Positions 1 through 9,123 of a stretch of DNA of 34,540 nucleotides are shown here, one piece after another. Where the stretch lies: the NCBI GenBank assembly GCA_025451215.1, contig JANWKU010000060.1, positions 1 through 34,540 on the forward strand, read 5' to 3'. The translations under genes were made by a program, and so were the position numbers. The DNA comes from Terriglobales bacterium (lineage in GTDB: Bacteria; Acidobacteriota; Terriglobia; Terriglobales; Acidobacteriaceae). The notes under the pieces were generated by a model. It was not told where the DNA came from, made no database searches, and worked only from the letters and a program-made list of their open reading frames with translations. Numbering within the stretch: the stretch's first letter is position 1; each line of letters opens with the position of its first letter.

Positions 1-3000
1 CTGTCGTCGCGCCCGTCGGAACCGGCACCGCGATGCTCGTCGCGCTCCAACTCGTCGGCGTCGCTGTCGTCCCATTGAACGTCACCGTGCTCGTCCCTTG
101 CGTCGTGCCGAAGTTCGTACCCGTGATCGTCACCGAGGTTCCGATTGCTCCAGAGGTCGGGCTCAGGTTGGTGATTGCGGGTCCCGTCCCAGTCGTAGTA
201 GTGAACGTCCAAGTCTGGATGTCCTGCGTGGCGGCCAGGCCCCCCGTCCCTCCGGTAAAACCCACGAAGGCGACGACATCGCCAACTATCGTGGGAATGT
301 CAAGAGGCCAAGCATGCGTAAACGTTGCATTAGTGGTGACATCCGTAATCGTCATGGTGAGATTCGTGCCGTCATACGACATATGAACATGGAACGGATC
401 GCCACTGTGCAAATTCACTCCGGACGCGGTCATGTCCACTGCCGGGGTTGTGGGCCAAGCTCCGTTGGTGTAAAGCCCCGTGGAGTCGACGCCCTCGCCG
501 CTGTTGTTGTACAAATCGAACTTCACCGCGACGCTGCTAGCGATGCCGCCGGTGCCACCTGATGCACCGTAGCCCAAGTTGCTGCCACCGATCCCGATTG
601 CGCTGCCGTTATTCCCTTGTAGCGTGAAAGTGAAGCCGTCGGCCGTATTCGCCCCCCCGGAAATGAGAAACGTAAAGTCAGTTGTAAATGTCTGAATGTT
701 GGCCTCGACTCCATACCAGGCAGCGGCATCTTCGTGCTGCCCGCCGTCTGTAAGCCGGAGTGATGCCCCATTCAGCTTCGCACTCCCCAAGAAGTTCATG
801 CCCATCGCAGTGAATCCACTCGCATAATTGATTGTGCTGACTCCACCCGGCTGAATCGTGTAGAGCCCGCTCGCAACAGGACTGTTGCTCAGGCCGCTTG
901 CGACTGCAATGGCGGAAAGCGTCTCGGACGCAGCGACGCTAATAGCTGCAGTGTATTTGGCGCTTGAGGTCGTTGGTGTCGTACCGTCGGTCGTAAAGTA
1001 GATTGAGGCGTTTGGAGTGGTGGTGCCAATGAGGACCGATTGTGCGTCGGAATAAATGCCCGGAGACGGATTGAATGTCGGTATGGCCACCTGGGAAATC
1101 AGAGTGTAGGTCTGCGAGGCAATAGGGCTTGCAAGTAATCCGGTACCAGCGGCGATGGCGTTCACTGTGGTCGTCGTGGTTACTGTGAATGGAGTCTTGT
1201 ACACAGTGGATGCCGTTGTCGGTGTGCTTCCATCGGTTGTGTAATAGATGGTTGCACCCGTTGTGCTGTCCGTAATCGTTACCTGCACGCTGGAATTGAA
1301 TGACTGGCTCACGGGACTGATAACCGGCGTGGCGGCCTGGGTCAAACCGGAGAGAACTCCAAAAACGCTCACTTGAGATTCTGTGCCGACGTAGACTTTT
1401 CCATTGACCACGGTAGGCACAACGAACTTTACGGAGTTCCCGGGATTATCGCGTGCGACATTGCTCTCGCTCGAATAGAGGAGCTTGGCGGCATTCGTCG
1501 CGTCGTGCGCGTACAGGATGGCCCGGCCCTGCGTTTGAAAATTGTCTGTCTTCATGCTCCAGACGATGCCATTGGTAGTGCCGTTGGCTGAGATCGAGGG
1601 GGTCGGACTATACGTGCCAGCAGTTTCGGTGGAGGTCGAGGCGGGTGTACGGGAAGTAAAGGACCCATTGGCAATCTTGAATATTTTCAGATGATCGTTT
1701 TCTCCCCAAACGTAAACATTGCCGTTCCAGTATGCGGGCGCTCCCCAAAGCCCGCCCACCAGGTGCGCCGAATCGCCAGCGTCCACTGTGTTGTTGGGGT
1801 TGTAACCGCCAAGGTTTTCGCGGTTCAGAACATAGAATATCGTCCACTTCCCCACCTGTACGAGCTGGTTGCCCCCGCCACCAGCCCCAGCGGGTAGGAT
1901 CACCAAGCCGCCAGAAGCCTGGTCCTGGTCGCCATTATTTAGCTGTGCTTGATTGTAGGGAGTAAAATCGTCACCAACGGTGGTGGCTCCCGAAATCATC
2001 GTGGGGACGCCGTTTGCCAAATCCAGCTTAATGATCGAATCACCATAGTCCATGGCATTCGTGTAGTTTGGCGCAACCGCATCGAATGTCCCGTTTCCCG
2101 TCACGGTGAAAATCCGTCCGTAGGGCTTTCCTGACGGCACATCCGCAGCCAAACCTGTGCCACCCATCCAAATACCAGCAGCGGCAGCGTTCGGAGTCGA
2201 ACACCAAGCCCCCGTTTGCTTTAAGGTGCTGGCGTTGTAGGCCAGAATCCAGCCATGCCAAGGGCCTTGGTCGTTATGAGAACCGAAACCGATATAAACA
2301 ATGCCATTGAGGAGTAGCAGGCTTGTCCTGTTATTCTCCCACTTCGGATCCCAATTCAGCGCCCCCCCTGAACTTCCATTTCCATTCCCCGGTACCGAAC
2401 CCGACAGTTGCGCTGGCCCCCCGAATTTCTCTTGCCCTGTGGTGATGTCCAAGGCATGGAGACGTTGAATGAAGGTCGTGCCTTTGACCGTCGATTTTGC
2501 CACTAAATAGATGGTGTTCGTGGTTGAATCGATGACCGGGGTACTCGTAACGCCAACAACGGGGACTATGTCCGAGGTATTCAAATTGCTGCTTGGTACC
2601 GAGGTTTCCCCCGAACCTGCACCGTGAAAGGCATCGACCAATGACACCTTCCACAACGGATTGGCGTTAGCTCCGGTATTGTTGTCTGCATCAAAAGCGT
2701 ACACGGTATCGTTCTCGGTGGCGACGAACACCACATTGTGAGTTGTGTTCGCCTGTGGCGTTCCTGCTCCCATGGTCACGCCAGGCAAGTACAACGGCTG
2801 TGCGTATACGTACCCGTCCACTGGAATGGAGAAAAGTCTTCCAAAAGTACTGGTGTTCACATTGGCCGGCGTCAGAATCGTTTCGTTTGTATTCGCGCCA
2901 GTTCGAGCAATGTCGTTATGCTGGGTCGTCACGCTCGTCTGCCCCAAAGTAGTGATACCGCCAAGTAAGAGGAGCCCTATTGGGAGCAACATGCGCTTCA

Positions 3001-3010
3001 CTTCTGCCAT
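1..3010 (-). CDS. Secreted beta-propeller / chitobiase-like repeat / lectin-like / IPT-domain protein, 3' end missing
   Basis: The minus strand is open from 3010 to the left edge, giving 1003 codons without a stop; the gene continues outside. A Sec signal is visible near the start (KRM followed by LLPIGLLLLGG, then TLGQTS). Residues about 25-545 have PQQ-like beta-propeller character (QHNDIARTGANT, VYAFDADNN, VYIGFGSHNDQG, VYVWGENDHL). About 545-710 hold two chitobiase/hexosaminidase C-terminal-like repeats (YYTTDGSTPTT and YFTTDGTTPTT). About 725-920 is an L-type lectin-like sandwich (FTFTLQGNN, VAVKFDLYNNSGEG). From about 943 an IPT/TIG domain begins (ITNLSPTSGAIGTSVTITG). It is probably an extracellular, carbohydrate-binding surface protein; no enzyme activity can be assigned. 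Start uncertain: ATG 3008-3010 gives a normal signal peptide. An in-frame ATG at 3074-3076 has a better SD (AAGGAG, 10 nt away) but a long n-region, and ATG 2990-2992 is also possible. Confidence 0.88.
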   Translation of the reverse strand, partial: MAEVKRMLLPIGLLLLGGITTLGQTSVTTQHNDIARTGANTNETILTPANVNTSTFGRLFSIPVDGYVYAQPLYLPGVTMGAGTPQANTTHNVVFVATENDTVYAFDADNNTGANANPLWKVSLVDAFHGAGSGETSVPSSNLNTSDIVPVVGVTSTPVIDSTTNTIYLVAKSTVKGTTFIQRLHALDITTGQEKFGGPAQLSGSVPGNGNGSSGGALNWDPKWENNRTSLLLLNGIVYIGFGSHNDQGPWHGWILAYNASTLKQTGAWCSTPNAAAAGIWMGGTGLAADVPSGKPYGRIFTVTGNGTFDAVAPNYTNAMDYGDSIIKLDLANGVPTMISGATTVGDDFTPYNQAQLNNGDQDQASGGLVILPAGAGGGGNQLVQVGKWTIFYVLNRENLGGYNPNNTVDAGDSAHLVGGLWGAPAYWNGNVYVWGENDHLKIFKIANGSFTSRTPASTSTETAGTYSPTPSISANGTTNGIVWSMKTDNFQTQGRAILYAHDATNAAKLLYSSESNVARDNPGNSVKFVVPTVVNGKVYVGTESQVSVFGVLSGLTQAATPVISPVSQSFNSSVQVTITDSTTGATIYYTTDGSTPTTASTVYKTPFTVTTTTTVNAIAAGTGLLASPIASQTYTLISQVAIPTFNPSPGIYSDAQSVLIGTTTPNASIYFTTDGTTPTTSSAKYTAAISVAASETLSAIAVASGLSNSPVASGLYTIQPGGVSTINYASGFTAMGMNFLGSAKLNGASLRLTDGGQHEDAAAWYGVEANIQTFTTDFTFLISGGANTADGFTFTLQGNNGSAIGIGGSNLGYGASGGTGGIASSVAVKFDLYNNSGEGVDSTGLYTNGAWPTTPAVDMTASGVNLHSGDPFHVHMSYDGTNLTMTITDVTTNATFTHAWPLDIPTIVGDVVAFVGFTGGTGGLAATQDIQTWTFTTTTGTGPAITNLSPTSGAIGTSVTITGTNFGTTQGTSTVTFNGTTATPTSWSATSIAVPVPTGATT

Positions 3011-3076
3011 GGGCAGAAAACCACACTTTCGAGCAAATGATCCAAACATTACTTCGAATACTGAGGCGAGGTTCAT

Positions 3077-3399
3077 CGAACGGCGGCTCCTTGAAACAAC
3101 TGGAGAGACCAATTTCAGCAGTCAAAAACAGGCGACGCGCTAAAGATCTCTCATTAGATTATTCACAATAAATATTTCAAACTGTGCCAGGCTGGGCAAA
3201 ATCGCTTAGCTGCCTCGAGCAGATTCATCAGGGGGACCAATGATACTAAGGCTATACCATATTTGGAGAGATATTCTTCACACTCTTCGTGAACTTGCGC
3301 ACCGGGGAATGTCTAAAAAAATTGGCCTGCTTATATAGCGTGTATCGGCACGTCCCCACCGCGAAGAGTGCTGCCGAATGTTGGTGCCAACCTGAAGGG
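3077..3399. other. Intergenic region between the GT2 gene and the beta-propeller gene
   Basis: No coding signal is seen. The stretch is AT-richer near 3155-3180 (TTATTCACAATAAATATTT) and holds the 13-mer CAGGGGGACCAAT at 3229-3241 and the 11-mer TATTCACAATA at 3160-3170. Both words recur in the 398-bp gap upstream of the C-methyltransferase. It should contain the promoter of the leftward beta-propeller gene and the 3' end of the GT2 transcript. I see no convincing sigma-70 or sigma-54 box and no strong terminator. Confidence 0.5.
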
Positions 3400-4143
3400 T
3401 TAACGAACCGGATTCACAGGTTTCCGGAAGCGCATTTTAAAGAGGTTTGATAAAAATTCCATTTGATCACTGAGGGAGAGCTTAGAACTGCCCCATTTCC
3501 GTTCGTCGAAGAGAATGGGGATTTCGACGACCCGGGCGCCACTGCGGACAAGTTCGCATAGCAAAGAGGACTGAAACGCATATCCCCGACTGGCAAGCCC
3601 TTCCAAATTACACTTGGCAAGGACATCCGCCTTAATGCAGCGAAAGCCGGAGGTGCAGTCGGTCAGAGCCGGCAAACGTCCGAAGATTCGAACGAGCCGT
3701 GTGCCAACGAGGCTGATTAGCTTTCTATACCAGGGAAAATTAGGTGTTGAGCCACTTGGCAGAAATCGGGAGCCGATGACAAGACTGAAGCCGTGATTCG
3801 CCAAGACGACGAACAGGGGGAGCAACGCGGGATCATGTTGAAGATCGGCATCCATCTCGAAGACGATATCCGGGCGGACATTTTCCAAGGCGAACGCGAT
3901 CCCTCTTTTGTACGCCTCTCCCAAACCCTTTTTTTCCCCAGAGGACAGATGGAGATTGGGAAAAGTTGTCATCATCTGCCGGACCAGTTCAGCCGTTCCA
4001 TCAGGCGAATTGTCGTCCACCACCACAACATGCAACTCATGAGTAGAGATGTTCTCAGCCTCCCCAAAGATCAGAGGAATTACGACCTTGATGTTTCCTG
4101 ATTCGTTGTAAGTCGGCAGCACAACACACGCAGTTTTATTCAT
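3400..4143 (-). CDS. Polyprenyl-phosphate-mannose synthase-like GT2 glycosyltransferase
   Basis: A 247-residue soluble GT-A enzyme of the dolichyl/polyprenyl-phosphate mannose synthase (DPM1) type, which transfers a hexose from a nucleotide sugar to a polyprenyl phosphate. Visible motifs: N-terminal VVLPTYNE (7-14), VVVVDDNSPDGT (39-50, nucleotide-binding Asp43/44), metal-binding DADLQHDP (98-105), an SGFRCI segment (165-170) and the family's C-terminal FDERKWGSSKLS (212-223). There is no C-terminal membrane domain, as in the short DPM1 class. The frame is open upstream to TTG 4171-4173, but ATG 4141-4143 gives the usual GT2 N-terminus and is preferred; neither start has a good SD. It diverges from the plus-strand GT2 at 4459. 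The GT-C proteins at 5292 and 9124 are plausible users of its lipid-linked product (inference). The sugar is unknown. Confidence 0.88.
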   Translation of the reverse strand: MNKTACVVLPTYNESGNIKVVIPLIFGEAENISTHELHVVVVDDNSPDGTAELVRQMMTTFPNLHLSSGEKKGLGEAYKRGIAFALENVRPDIVFEMDADLQHDPALLPLFVVLANHGFSLVIGSRFLPSGSTPNFPWYRKLISLVGTRLVRIFGRLPALTDCTSGFRCIKADVLAKCNLEGLASRGYAFQSSLLCELVRSGARVVEIPILFDERKWGSSKLSLSDQMEFLSNLFKMRFRKPVNPVR

Positions 4144-4458
4144 CGAAGAGATCGTCCTAACTTTGGGGGTCAAACCCAGTAGAAAATATTCTCGAAAAGA
4201 GACTAATAAATTCGCTTGGCAGCCAAACAGGCTCCCGGAAGATCAGGCAACGCTATCAGAGGAAAGTGAAATGCACTCGATTTTAAGGCGGACTTGATGG
4301 AACCAAGGAAGATTTCGAACGGTTGAGTTGCCCTACCGGAAGTTTGACTGCAATCTGGGCATCCTAGAAATATTCGTATCCTATTTGACCTAAAACAAGG
4401 TATGTTCAGCCGTCGATTATATTCCTAAGCCAACAAACAGAGATGCCTGCGGGGTCCG
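4144..4458. other. Divergent intergenic region between two GT2 genes
   Basis: About 315 bp separate the minus-strand GT2 (start 4143) from the plus-strand GT2 (start 4459), so promoters in both directions are expected. TTGACT near 4346 and TTGACC near 4385 resemble -35 boxes, but neither has a good -10 at 16-18 bp, so I make no promoter call. No ORF with protein-like composition is seen apart from the possible 10-codon TTG extension of the left gene. Confidence 0.45.
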
Positions 4459-5256
4459 ATGCTGAACGGAAAACGTCTCGCGGTGGTTATGCCCGCGTAC
4501 AACGCGGCGAGGACGCTCGAAGCGACGGTCCAGGAAATCCCTGAGCTGACGGACATCCGCGTTCTTGTCGACGATCACAGTTCAGACAAAACATTAGAGT
4601 TGGCAAGACAACTTGGGCTACGAGCGTTCGTACATGACAAGAATTACGGTTATGGCCGCAACCAACAAACCTGCTATCGCGAAGCTCTGGCCCAGGGAGC
4701 GGACGTCGTGATCATGGTGCACCCGGACTATCAATATACCCCGTTACTCATAACCGCCATGGCCAGCCTGGTTGCGTACGACGTGTACGACGTCGTCCTG
4801 GGATCTCGCATTCTTGGCGGGCAGGCATTGCGAGGGGGAATGCCAGTCTACAAATACGTTTCGAACCGGCTGCTGACAGCTATTGAGAATCTATTTCTGG
4901 GAGCAAAGCTTTCGGAGTACCACACCGGATATAGGGCCTTCAGCCGCAAAGTTTTGATGGAACTTCCCTTGCTGGAGAACTCTGACGATTTCGTTTTCGA
5001 CAATCAGATCCTTGCCCAGTGTGTCTACTTCGGTCTTCGAATCGGAGAGGTATCGTGTCCCACCAAGTATTTCGAGGAAGCATCATCCATTAACTTCCGC
5101 CGGAGCGTCAGGTACGGGTTCGGCGTCCTGGTAACGACGTTGCAGTTTGTGCTCCAGAAGATTGGGTTGGTGCACTTGCCCAGATTTAGCCGTCAAGGCA
5201 GAAAACTGGACCTGGGGGGCGGGCCTTCCGCTGCGGAAAATCTCGAGACGGCTTGA
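4459..5256 (+). CDS. GT2 family glycosyltransferase (HPDYQY variant)
   Basis: The only plus-strand gene of the window, 265 residues. It has GT2 motifs [11 protein letters not shown] (9-19) and [11 protein letters not shown] (35-45). In place of DxD it has VHPDYQYTP (87-95), a His-Pro-Asp variant typical of one branch of DPM1-like enzymes. The segment [10 protein letters not shown] and the FDNQILAQ stretch also fit that branch. It has no transmembrane domain and is probably cytoplasmic or peripheral. By family it makes a polyprenyl-phosphate sugar or a glycan linkage; donor and acceptor cannot be read from sequence. ATG 4459 follows GGGG about 7 nt upstream, a weak SD. It converges on the GT-C gene (stop 5292) with a 35-bp gap. 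Confidence 0.87.
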   Translation: MLNGKRLAVVMPAYNAARTLEATVQEIPELTDIRVLVDDHSSDKTLELARQLGLRAFVHDKNYGYGRNQQTCYREALAQGADVVIMVHPDYQYTPLLITAMASLVAYDVYDVVLGSRILGGQALRGGMPVYKYVSNRLLTAIENLFLGAKLSEYHTGYRAFSRKVLMELPLLENSDDFVFDNQILAQCVYFGLRIGEVSCPTKYFEEASSINFRRSVRYGFGVLVTTLQFVLQKIGLVHLPRFSRQGRKLDLGGGPSAAENLETA

Positions 5257-5291
5257 TTTCAGTTTCACTGGCGACTCGACCAATGCCCACT

Positions 5292-6851
5292 CTATTTCTG
5301 AGATTGGCCCTGCGTTTTCGTAAGAGACACACGCGGTAAATCCGCGGGCTGGAAAATTGCGATAGTCCTCCCGAACGGCCTGGAGTCCGACTTCGGATTG
5401 GCTACGTGAATACGGAATCCTCCAGCGACGACCCAAATCGGACCATCAAGATGATAGGTCCTTTGTATCTCGGACAAATTGTCGGTCACTTCGGTGAATC
5501 CACTGAATTCAAATGTAGGCGAAGAGACAATTCTGAGGCCCGCACATTGACGCATGGGGTATGGTTTATCAATGGGGTGGTTACCCAGCGGTGGACAGGG
5601 CAAGTAATAGCCCAACATGTAACTTGTTCCGTCGTCGGTGACTATAACCGATTTGGGGTCCAACTCGCTGCCCAAAAACTGAACCGCTTCGTGCATCGAA
5701 GCCAGCTGCCGTCTCTCACGCGAAAGGGGCAGATAGGAATCCGGGGCCAAGATATTCCACAGCAAGACGACAGGAAGCGCTGTCGCAATTATGGGGAATA
5801 CGCGGCCACGGACAATAGCCGCAACAGCAACCCCTATGGCGGCCGCTGCAGGGATTCCCAGAATCGCCGTGTGCCGTGTGGCGCCATACGGAAACAACCG
5901 AAAAATCGCACCCAAGCACGCAAAGCAAAATGGCAAAACCAGTAATGTGGCGTGGAGGGGTGACTTGGATCGCCCGAGTCGGTATAGGCCGAAAAGGAAA
6001 GCAATCGCCCCGAACCATGCGAGTGCGGGCAATTCGAACAAGAACTTAAACTGCCGGAAGGTTCCTTTCACAGCGAAGTGAATGAGATTTTCGTGCGGCT
6101 CCGGGAAATTCATTTGGAGATAGGTGGTATTCAGTCCCTGCAATCCCTGGTAAGAGAACTTTGCGATGTGAGTCCGGTAGAGAAAGACGTAGATTCCAAG
6201 TGCACCGCATTGCCCAATAATCCAGGCCACCAAAAAACTGCGTGGTCGAGGATCCTTTCGAAGCCGGAGGAAAGTATAAACTCCCAACGCACCTACGAAC
6301 CAAGCGACACAGTATTCCGACAGGATCGCGAGATAGAGTGAGAGATGAAACCATGCCAGACAGCGCAGGCCGCGAGTGTCTAATGCCTGCTCCAACATGA
6401 CTAGACTCATTGAGAGGAACAGGAATGCGATTGTATAGGCCCGGACTTCTGTACTGAGATCGATCAGAGTTGGAGAAAACGTAAGAATCAACTGCGCACA
6501 CAAGGCCGCCGCGGCGCTCGCGAGCCACCGAACCCACAGCATCACAAACCAAGGGAACGCCGCTCCGGCTGCAATCGGGACAAACCGAAGAACGGCTTCG
6601 GAGCGACCGAAGTGCAACATACCTTCCAATATGCCAATGAACAATGGGGGGTGAACGACTCGCGTCGCATTTTTGTAGAATCCAGCCCATCCGTGCCAAT
6701 CGTGTGCAGCAACCGCATAATGCAGGGATTCATCGGGGTTCAAGTAGAAATTCGAAGAATAGAAATATCTCCACAAAAATCCGCAGATCACCAATGCGAT
6801 TCCAACCAGCGAAGCATGTCGGTTCAGCGTGCTTTCGATGCGTTCGAACAT
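5292..6851 (-). CDS. Multi-spanning GT-C type glycosyltransferase (GT39/ArnT/PMT-like)
   Basis: A 519-residue membrane protein with about 10-12 hydrophobic segments between residues 15 and 370, followed by a soluble C-terminal part. An acidic pair in the first outer loop (LNPDES, Asp40-Glu41) is the hallmark of the GT-C fold, which uses polyprenyl-phosphate sugars on the outer membrane face. The spacing RVVHPPLF and the loop LSTEVRAYT also match this superfamily (ArnT, PMT_2, GT83-like). It lies 167 bp downstream of a DPM1-like GT2 (7019-7759), fitting a donor-maker/donor-user pair. Start ATG 6849-6851 is the first in frame, and its SD is weak. A Wzy-like polymerase is a less likely alternative. 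Confidence 0.82.
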   Translation of the reverse strand: MFERIESTLNRHASLVGIALVICGFLWRYFYSSNFYLNPDESLHYAVAAHDWHGWAGFYKNATRVVHPPLFIGILEGMLHFGRSEAVLRFVPIAAGAAFPWFVMLWVRWLASAAAALCAQLILTFSPTLIDLSTEVRAYTIAFLFLSMSLVMLEQALDTRGLRCLAWFHLSLYLAILSEYCVAWFVGALGVYTFLRLRKDPRPRSFLVAWIIGQCGALGIYVFLYRTHIAKFSYQGLQGLNTTYLQMNFPEPHENLIHFAVKGTFRQFKFLFELPALAWFGAIAFLFGLYRLGRSKSPLHATLLVLPFCFACLGAIFRLFPYGATRHTAILGIPAAAAIGVAVAAIVRGRVFPIIATALPVVLLWNILAPDSYLPLSRERRQLASMHEAVQFLGSELDPKSVIVTDDGTSYMLGYYLPCPPLGNHPIDKPYPMRQCAGLRIVSSPTFEFSGFTEVTDNLSEIQRTYHLDGPIWVVAGGFRIHVANPKSDSRPFGRTIAIFQPADLPRVSLTKTQGQSQK

Positions 6852-7018
6852 TGGATTCGGCAGCGGGATAGGAGTAGTTTGGAGCGCAGCAACCTGCTAG
6901 AGATATATGCATACCGCCATCCAGACAGGAGCAGTTTTCCCGACTAGACGACGCGCAGAGGAAATTGACATCTCCGGCTCAACAAGAAATCCGGTGCAAA
7001 CGGACGTTGCTAATAAAG

Positions 7019-7759
7019 TTAAACTGGCTTAGCGGTGGCTTGCTGTTTTTGAATACGGACCAGGGAGCGCTGTAGTTCGCGCACGGTGTTTACAACCTTA
7101 GGCAGGCGTCGAACAACGGAGACGCTTGGGTTTCGAATCTCCCGAATCTGGACGGGAATCTCTTTGATTTCGACTCCAAGTTGCCAGGCGAGCAGGACGA
7201 TTTCCGTCTGAAAAATCTCATCGGTTGTGATTGCCAGTTCGCAGAGCCTTTTTGCGAGAGAGCCCTGCATGCTTTTCAGGCCATGAGTATCACTTCCCGG
7301 ATAACCGATCAGCAGACGCAGGAAAATAAAGTTGTAAAGTGCCGTCAAAACCCGCCGTTTCAGTGGGCGACGGTCAATTGATTGAGGGTGCCGTTTGGAG
7401 CCCACCACGAACTGTGCTTGATTCTTATCAAGTATGGCCGCTGAAGCAGACAGAAAGCGTTGATCCAACAGGTCGCATTCAAGAATGGCAACGTGAGTAC
7501 CTCGGCTTTCCAACATGCCTTTTTTGACGGCTTCGCCATAACTACCGCGAGGTATCGTACAAACACGAACTACATTGGGGAACTTCTCCTGAATGCACTT
7601 GCAGGTGTCCAGTGTCCCGTCGGTTGAACCGTTCTCGACAAGAATAACTTCCAAGAGGATTTCCATGAGGGCCCCGGGGAGAGTTTGGAGGAACTCCGAC
7701 ACGGAACTTGCCAAAGCAACGGCTTCATTATGGACAGGCACCACAATACTGAACTTCAT
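7019..7759 (-). CDS. GT2 glycosyltransferase, DPM1-like, translationally coupled to the flavoenzyme
   Basis: 246 residues. Motifs: IVVPVHNEAVAL (5-16), VILVENGSTDGT (38-49, an Asp-to-Glu/Asn variant of the usual DD) and LECDLLD (93-99, E-C-D in the DxD position). SDTHGLKSM and the ITTDEIFQTE segment place it among polyprenyl-phosphate glycosyltransferases. The start is well fixed: ATG 7757-7759 overlaps the TGA (7756-7758) of the upstream FAD gene in an ATGA junction, so the longer reading frame to 7825 is not used. Coupling to a UGM-like flavoenzyme suggests that both act on the same sugar or lipid-linked sugar (inference). There are no membrane segments; it presumably acts on the inner leaflet. 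Confidence 0.88.
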   Translation of the reverse strand: MKFSIVVPVHNEAVALASSVSEFLQTLPGALMEILLEVILVENGSTDGTLDTCKCIQEKFPNVVRVCTIPRGSYGEAVKKGMLESRGTHVAILECDLLDQRFLSASAAILDKNQAQFVVGSKRHPQSIDRRPLKRRVLTALYNFIFLRLLIGYPGSDTHGLKSMQGSLAKRLCELAITTDEIFQTEIVLLAWQLGVEIKEIPVQIREIRNPSVSVVRRLPKVVNTVRELQRSLVRIQKQQATAKPV

Positions 7760-9060
7760 ACTGTGAGCCCCAGAGCGGTGGTTCGTGCGGACTCCAAGGA
7801 ATCTTCCATACTCGTATAGTCCCAAAGTCCGTATCGGCCAATGGGGAAAACCTGAGCTTCTCGTAGCTGTGCCAGGATCGAATCCACAAGCCTATCGCGA
7901 TAAGGGGTGTGATGAACGTATGCGTGGCGCATAACGTGAATGGCTACGCACACAATATCCCGAGCTTCCATCCAGCCAAGGTCTCGCAGACCTTTAATGA
8001 CTCTCGGTTGCAGATCATTAACCAGGTCGGCGTGATCTATTTCCTCTGAAGGCATGCCAACTTCCACGTAGACGGCGCTACAACCCGGAGTACAAAGCCC
8101 CTTGCCAATATTCGAATAAAACCCAACTCGATAAAAAGGAATCGAGCGGTCCGGCACATAAACCCAGTGGACATCTCTAAACTCTGGAGGCAAGGCGCCG
8201 CGGAGCCCAAAGTTGAAACTGACTGTCGAACTGTGCGTCAGTCCCCGCGCAGTTCGCGCCAATTCTCCTTCCCCAGTCATTGCACAAAGGGAATTCAGCG
8301 GAATGCTTGAGAATATGTTGTCCCAGTGAATGGTATCTCCCGTGCTAGTTCGTACCGTCTTCTCCCGCAGATTCAGGGAGATAACATCCTGATTCAGGAG
8401 ACATCGATCAATTCCCTTTCGCAAGCCCTCAACAAGCTGTCCGATCCCGCCCGTTGTTGGATACCAAAATTTTGAGTTATATCCCCTTGGCTGGCCACAC
8501 TGATTTCCAGATATTCCGAGCCTGACCAATTTCTCATCTGGGGCAGGAAAAAACCTCCTTACGGCATTCTTCGACAAGCGATCCAATGAAATTGCCATGG
8601 TCTTTTCATTCTGTGGGATAAGAAAGAGGTCTGCCAAGGCCTGGCCGAAGCCGCTCACGATAAAATCGCGAAAGGTGGCACTTTCGCTGCCGTTGAGAGT
8701 TTGCCGGGCGTTGTAAGAATCCACGCAAACGGAGAACAAATCCGGGGGCAACTCAGCAAGATTATACTGAATAGGGGCGGTGACGAATTTTCCGCCAACA
8801 AAGCAAGAAGAAAGGCGATTGATCTGGGTCCAATCCTTGTTATCCAGATTCGCGTAGGGAATATCCGCCGGCGTGGGATAACGGCTTAGGTGCAGAAAAT
8901 GTCCCGTATAGTCGAAACAAAACTCACCTAACTCGACGGTGCGGGTGAGTCCACCGGGAGAGGGGCATCTTTCCAGGAGCACGTAGTCCTTTTTTTCCTC
9001 GTGCAGGACACGAGCGGCCATCAGGCCGGAAATGCCTCCGCCCAAAATCAGGGTTCTCAT
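7756..9060 (-). CDS. FAD-dependent oxidoreductase / UDP-galactopyranose-mutase-like protein
   Basis: 434 residues with an N-terminal Rossmann dinucleotide motif (LILGGGISGLMAA, 4-16), an Asp/Glu-ended strand (LLERCPSPGGLTRT, 28-41) and the GHFLHLS stretch typical of UGM/protoporphyrinogen-oxidase-like flavoproteins. Further motifs are API/QYNL near residue 95, YPTTGGIGQLVEGL and a C-terminal FAD contact region around YGLWDYTSMEDS. UGMs convert NDP-pyranoses to furanoses; this protein is related but divergent, and true desaturase or oxidase chemistry is possible. The start at ATG 9058-9060 puts the FAD motif at the N-terminus. An in-frame GTG at 9118-9120, 3 bp after the upstream stop, is a rival. 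It overlaps the next GT2 by 4 bp. Confidence 0.82.
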   Translation of the reverse strand: MRTLILGGGISGLMAARVLHEEKKDYVLLERCPSPGGLTRTVELGEFCFDYTGHFLHLSRYPTPADIPYANLDNKDWTQINRLSSCFVGGKFVTAPIQYNLAELPPDLFSVCVDSYNARQTLNGSESATFRDFIVSGFGQALADLFLIPQNEKTMAISLDRLSKNAVRRFFPAPDEKLVRLGISGNQCGQPRGYNSKFWYPTTGGIGQLVEGLRKGIDRCLLNQDVISLNLREKTVRTSTGDTIHWDNIFSSIPLNSLCAMTGEGELARTARGLTHSSTVSFNFGLRGALPPEFRDVHWVYVPDRSIPFYRVGFYSNIGKGLCTPGCSAVYVEVGMPSEEIDHADLVNDLQPRVIKGLRDLGWMEARDIVCVAIHVMRHAYVHHTPYRDRLVDSILAQLREAQVFPIGRYGLWDYTSMEDSLESARTTALGLTV

Positions 9061-9123
9061 GATTGTTTTGGACACCACATGTGATTCAAGAATTTTGCTC
9101 AACGACCCCTGGCAAATCACGGA

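Noticed and set aside
3159-3167. TTATTCACA, a match to the DnaA box consensus
   Set aside because: A single box without clustering, AT-rich unwinding element or replication genes is not an origin; it is noted only as part of the shared word.
98-3171. Several 60-150 codon frames on both strands between 33 and 3171
   Set aside because: All are shadows of the long minus-strand beta-propeller/lectin gene, which has no stop from 3010 to the edge.
6046-6699. 217-codon minus-strand frame inside the GT-C gene
   Set aside because: It is an out-of-frame shadow rich in Arg/Ser/Cys with no family features; the 519-residue frame is the real gene.
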